From Periplaneta americana (lineage: Eukaryota > Arthropoda > Insecta > Blattodea > Blattidae), in the NCBI RefSeq assembly GCF_040183065.1, contig NC_091117.1, forward strand, positions 103,373,001 through 103,437,000: a stretch of 64,000 nucleotides of DNA, read 5' to 3'. The notes beneath the pieces were generated by a model that saw only the letters and a program-made list of their open reading frames with translations, was not told where the DNA came from and did no database searches. Positions 38,501 to 41,500 of this stretch are shown piece after piece. The position numbers and the translations under genes were made by a program. The first letter of the stretch is position 1, and every line of letters begins with the position of its first letter.

Positions 38501-41500
38501 TGTTTTCGAAAGATCTGTATTGAACTGTATCCACACAATACGTCCTTAATCATTGCTGCTGTTACCACTGCTGCTGTTGCAGCTGGTATTACAACTACAA
38601 ATATTATTGTCATAAACGTAATCTTTTTATATCATTATTAAATATTCAGAATATAATCTAAATGAATGTTCAGTTGTAGTGTTTCTGACAATGCGTTGAA
38701 TTACGTTAATACAAGGTAAATGACATAGCTCAGTCGGAAGAACGTAGGAACGTTGAACGTCGTGAAAGTCGGAATTCAATGTCAACGTATCAGGTTCAAA
38801 TCCTCGTGACTCCTTTCCAATTTATTATGTTACAGGATAGTATAATGTAATAATATAACAATATAAGAAGAGAAAACTAACACTCGTATTAGGCAGCTGT
38901 ATTTTTCTAAACCTAACATTAAATTTATATTACTTATATCGCTAAGGAACGATAACAGAATACAAATGATAATTATTTATATCGCTAACGAACGATAACA
39001 GAATACAAATGATAATTTGAATATTATTTATATCGCTAACGAACGATAACAGAATGCAAATAATAATTTGAACATTATTCATATCAAATGATAATTTAAA
39101 TATTATTTATATCGCTAACGAACGATAACAGAATACAAATGATAATTTGAACACTATTTATATCGCTAATGAACGATAACAGAATACAAATGATAGGCTA
39201 ATTTGAATATTATTTATATCGCTAACAAACGATAACAGAATACAAATGATAGGCTAATTTGAATATTATTTATATCGCTAATGAACGATAACAGAATATA
39301 ACAAATTATAACTTGAATATTATTTATATCGCTAAAGAAACAATAAAATATAAATAACTTGAATATTATTCATATCGATAAAGAACGATAACATAATATA
39401 AATGATAATTTGAATAATACAGTATTTATATCGCTAAAGAACGATTAAAAAATAAAATGAAAACTTGAACACGGCCCGAACTCACAACCTTCGAATCATT
39501 AAGCAAGCACTCTACCGCTGGTCTACGAGACGCAGATATGGAATGATTTTATATTTCCGGATCTGCTTCTAAAAGCACATGCATCGTGTAACATCGCCGT
39601 GACCCGAAGTGGACTTAGAAAATATTCGCTGTTCACGAGTGCGGCCACTTTTTTTTTTTTTTTTTTTTTTTTTGACAACTGTACATATTGCAGATTGAAA
39701 GTAAATAAATCACATTCTTTAGATAACGCAGTTCAATAAAGAGAAGTCATAGAAGAAAATGTTCAGCCAACTTTAGTGTTCAAGTTGAGAGTAGTGGTAA
39801 TAACTGCAACAGTAATAATGAAGAATCGGGTAAGAGTGAAACGGAATGTGTTGACAAGGCAACTCTCACTACTTTAAACGAGACACTCACTGTGATTAGC
39901 GTGAAATATAAGAAAAAGTAACCCCAAACTATTCTAAAACATTTTCTTCTGCAGAAGGGGGCTAGCACAGCCATGCACTGCTAGACGGCACTTCTCGTGT
40001 TTATGTCTCCTGGCCTTGTTTGCCTCGGCTGGATCCTGTCTCACAGTCAGCTGGTTAGCTCATGCGCGTACTATTTATTTTCTTTATTTGATATTTTCAA
40101 TACTTTCTTATCAACGTACCTCCAGTAAAAAATATGTGTTTATTTGTACTTTCAATGCGGAACCTAACCATATATTTTTAAAATATTTTTTCGTTGGCAA
40201 AGGCGTCTTAATGAGGAAAAATCTAAATTTCTCCATTTCCGTAATAAGTAAGAAAATGTGTTTATATGTCAATATAAACTTTAATTTCTCAGCATCAAAA
40301 TAAATCATGATTTTGATCATTGGGTGAAAGAGTTTCGGAGCTACAACAGTTTAAAGTTGCTAATTTTATGAAAATACGATAAATTTAAATATTTTTAATT
40401 TAAACACTATGAAGTTCTGATGCCTCAAACTTTGCACAAAGCATTGTATCACAGTTGTCTATGGACAGAAAAAGTTTCATTGTATTTAAAAATTGCAAGG
40501 TCAATTTTCTCTATATTTCGGTCGATTTGAGATAGAATAGCTCATATATATAGAACAGATTGCTCATCTCTATGTTAAAATAGAGAACAACCACCAGGAT
40601 CGCCACCTGTGTGCCATAAACAAACCCGAGATTGCAGTACAGTCACTAATGCAATTCAAATGGGGGTTAAGATGTGACTCCTTATGTAACAACTAGATGG
40701 CAGCATAGTAAACCTGACAAAAGTTGCTGTCAAAGTCTATAAGGCTGACCAATCAGGATATATATGATCTAGGAATCGGACACCTTATCTCTTGGATGGA
40801 CTAGACAACAGTGTACAGTCTGTTTTGGTATTTACCTTTCTATTGTGTGATTTAATTGTGTTAGTATTATGAGTGCTTGAAAAGAGAACGTGACATCAGC
40901 AATTATACTTGCTATCCACAGTGAGGGTCTTGAAATAATAAGATCTAATAAAGTTTTTTGACGTAAAGTCAGTCAGGAAATCAAAGTATTATCCCATTGA
41001 CAATGCTGCAAAACGCACAACTGCTGCTACTTGAAAGCCTGAACATGCACAATTTGTAAAGTAAGAAAAAAGTCAAAATTATCTAATATTCATGACGAGA
41101 AACTAAGTGTCTAGAAAAAATCCGTAAAAGTAGCTCTAATTGCAAGATAAATAAAGTTGATTAATTTTACTTATATGTTATTCGGTGAACTATCTCTGAC
41201 ATTTGTTTAACAAATAAGTATAATGAACATCAGTGATATATGATGGAGTACTGCACTGTGTGATTTCACATGAATAATGTTATATTTCTCTCTCCACTTT
41301 CCATTGTCATAAATGTGCTCTCCATTTTTCACAAGAATATTTCAATACTGGTCATACCATCTTTAGAACAAGATAAGTGTGTTATTTGTTTTAATGCAAA
41401 ATCCTGTTGTTTCTTCACACGTCACAGAAACAAGATGACTGTCAGCACGAGTCACTCAACTCTGCTCCAGCAGACATGGATGGTGAATTGCTCATCAACA

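Larger units (their letters stand above)
35804..40543. mobile_element. 4.7-kb block bounded by inverted repeats (composite element)
   Basis: GGGCTATTCCATATGAAATC at 35804 resembles the inward reading from 40543, GAGCTATTCTATCTCAAATC; 19 of the first 24 bases agree. Both ends abut TA-rich sequence (ATATATAT), so the target duplication is ambiguous. Inside are a 104-codon open frame (36608), a Tc1-type transposase on the minus strand, three tRNA-like sequences and a 50-bp minisatellite. I cannot assign the outer element to a superfamily. Confidence 0.5.
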
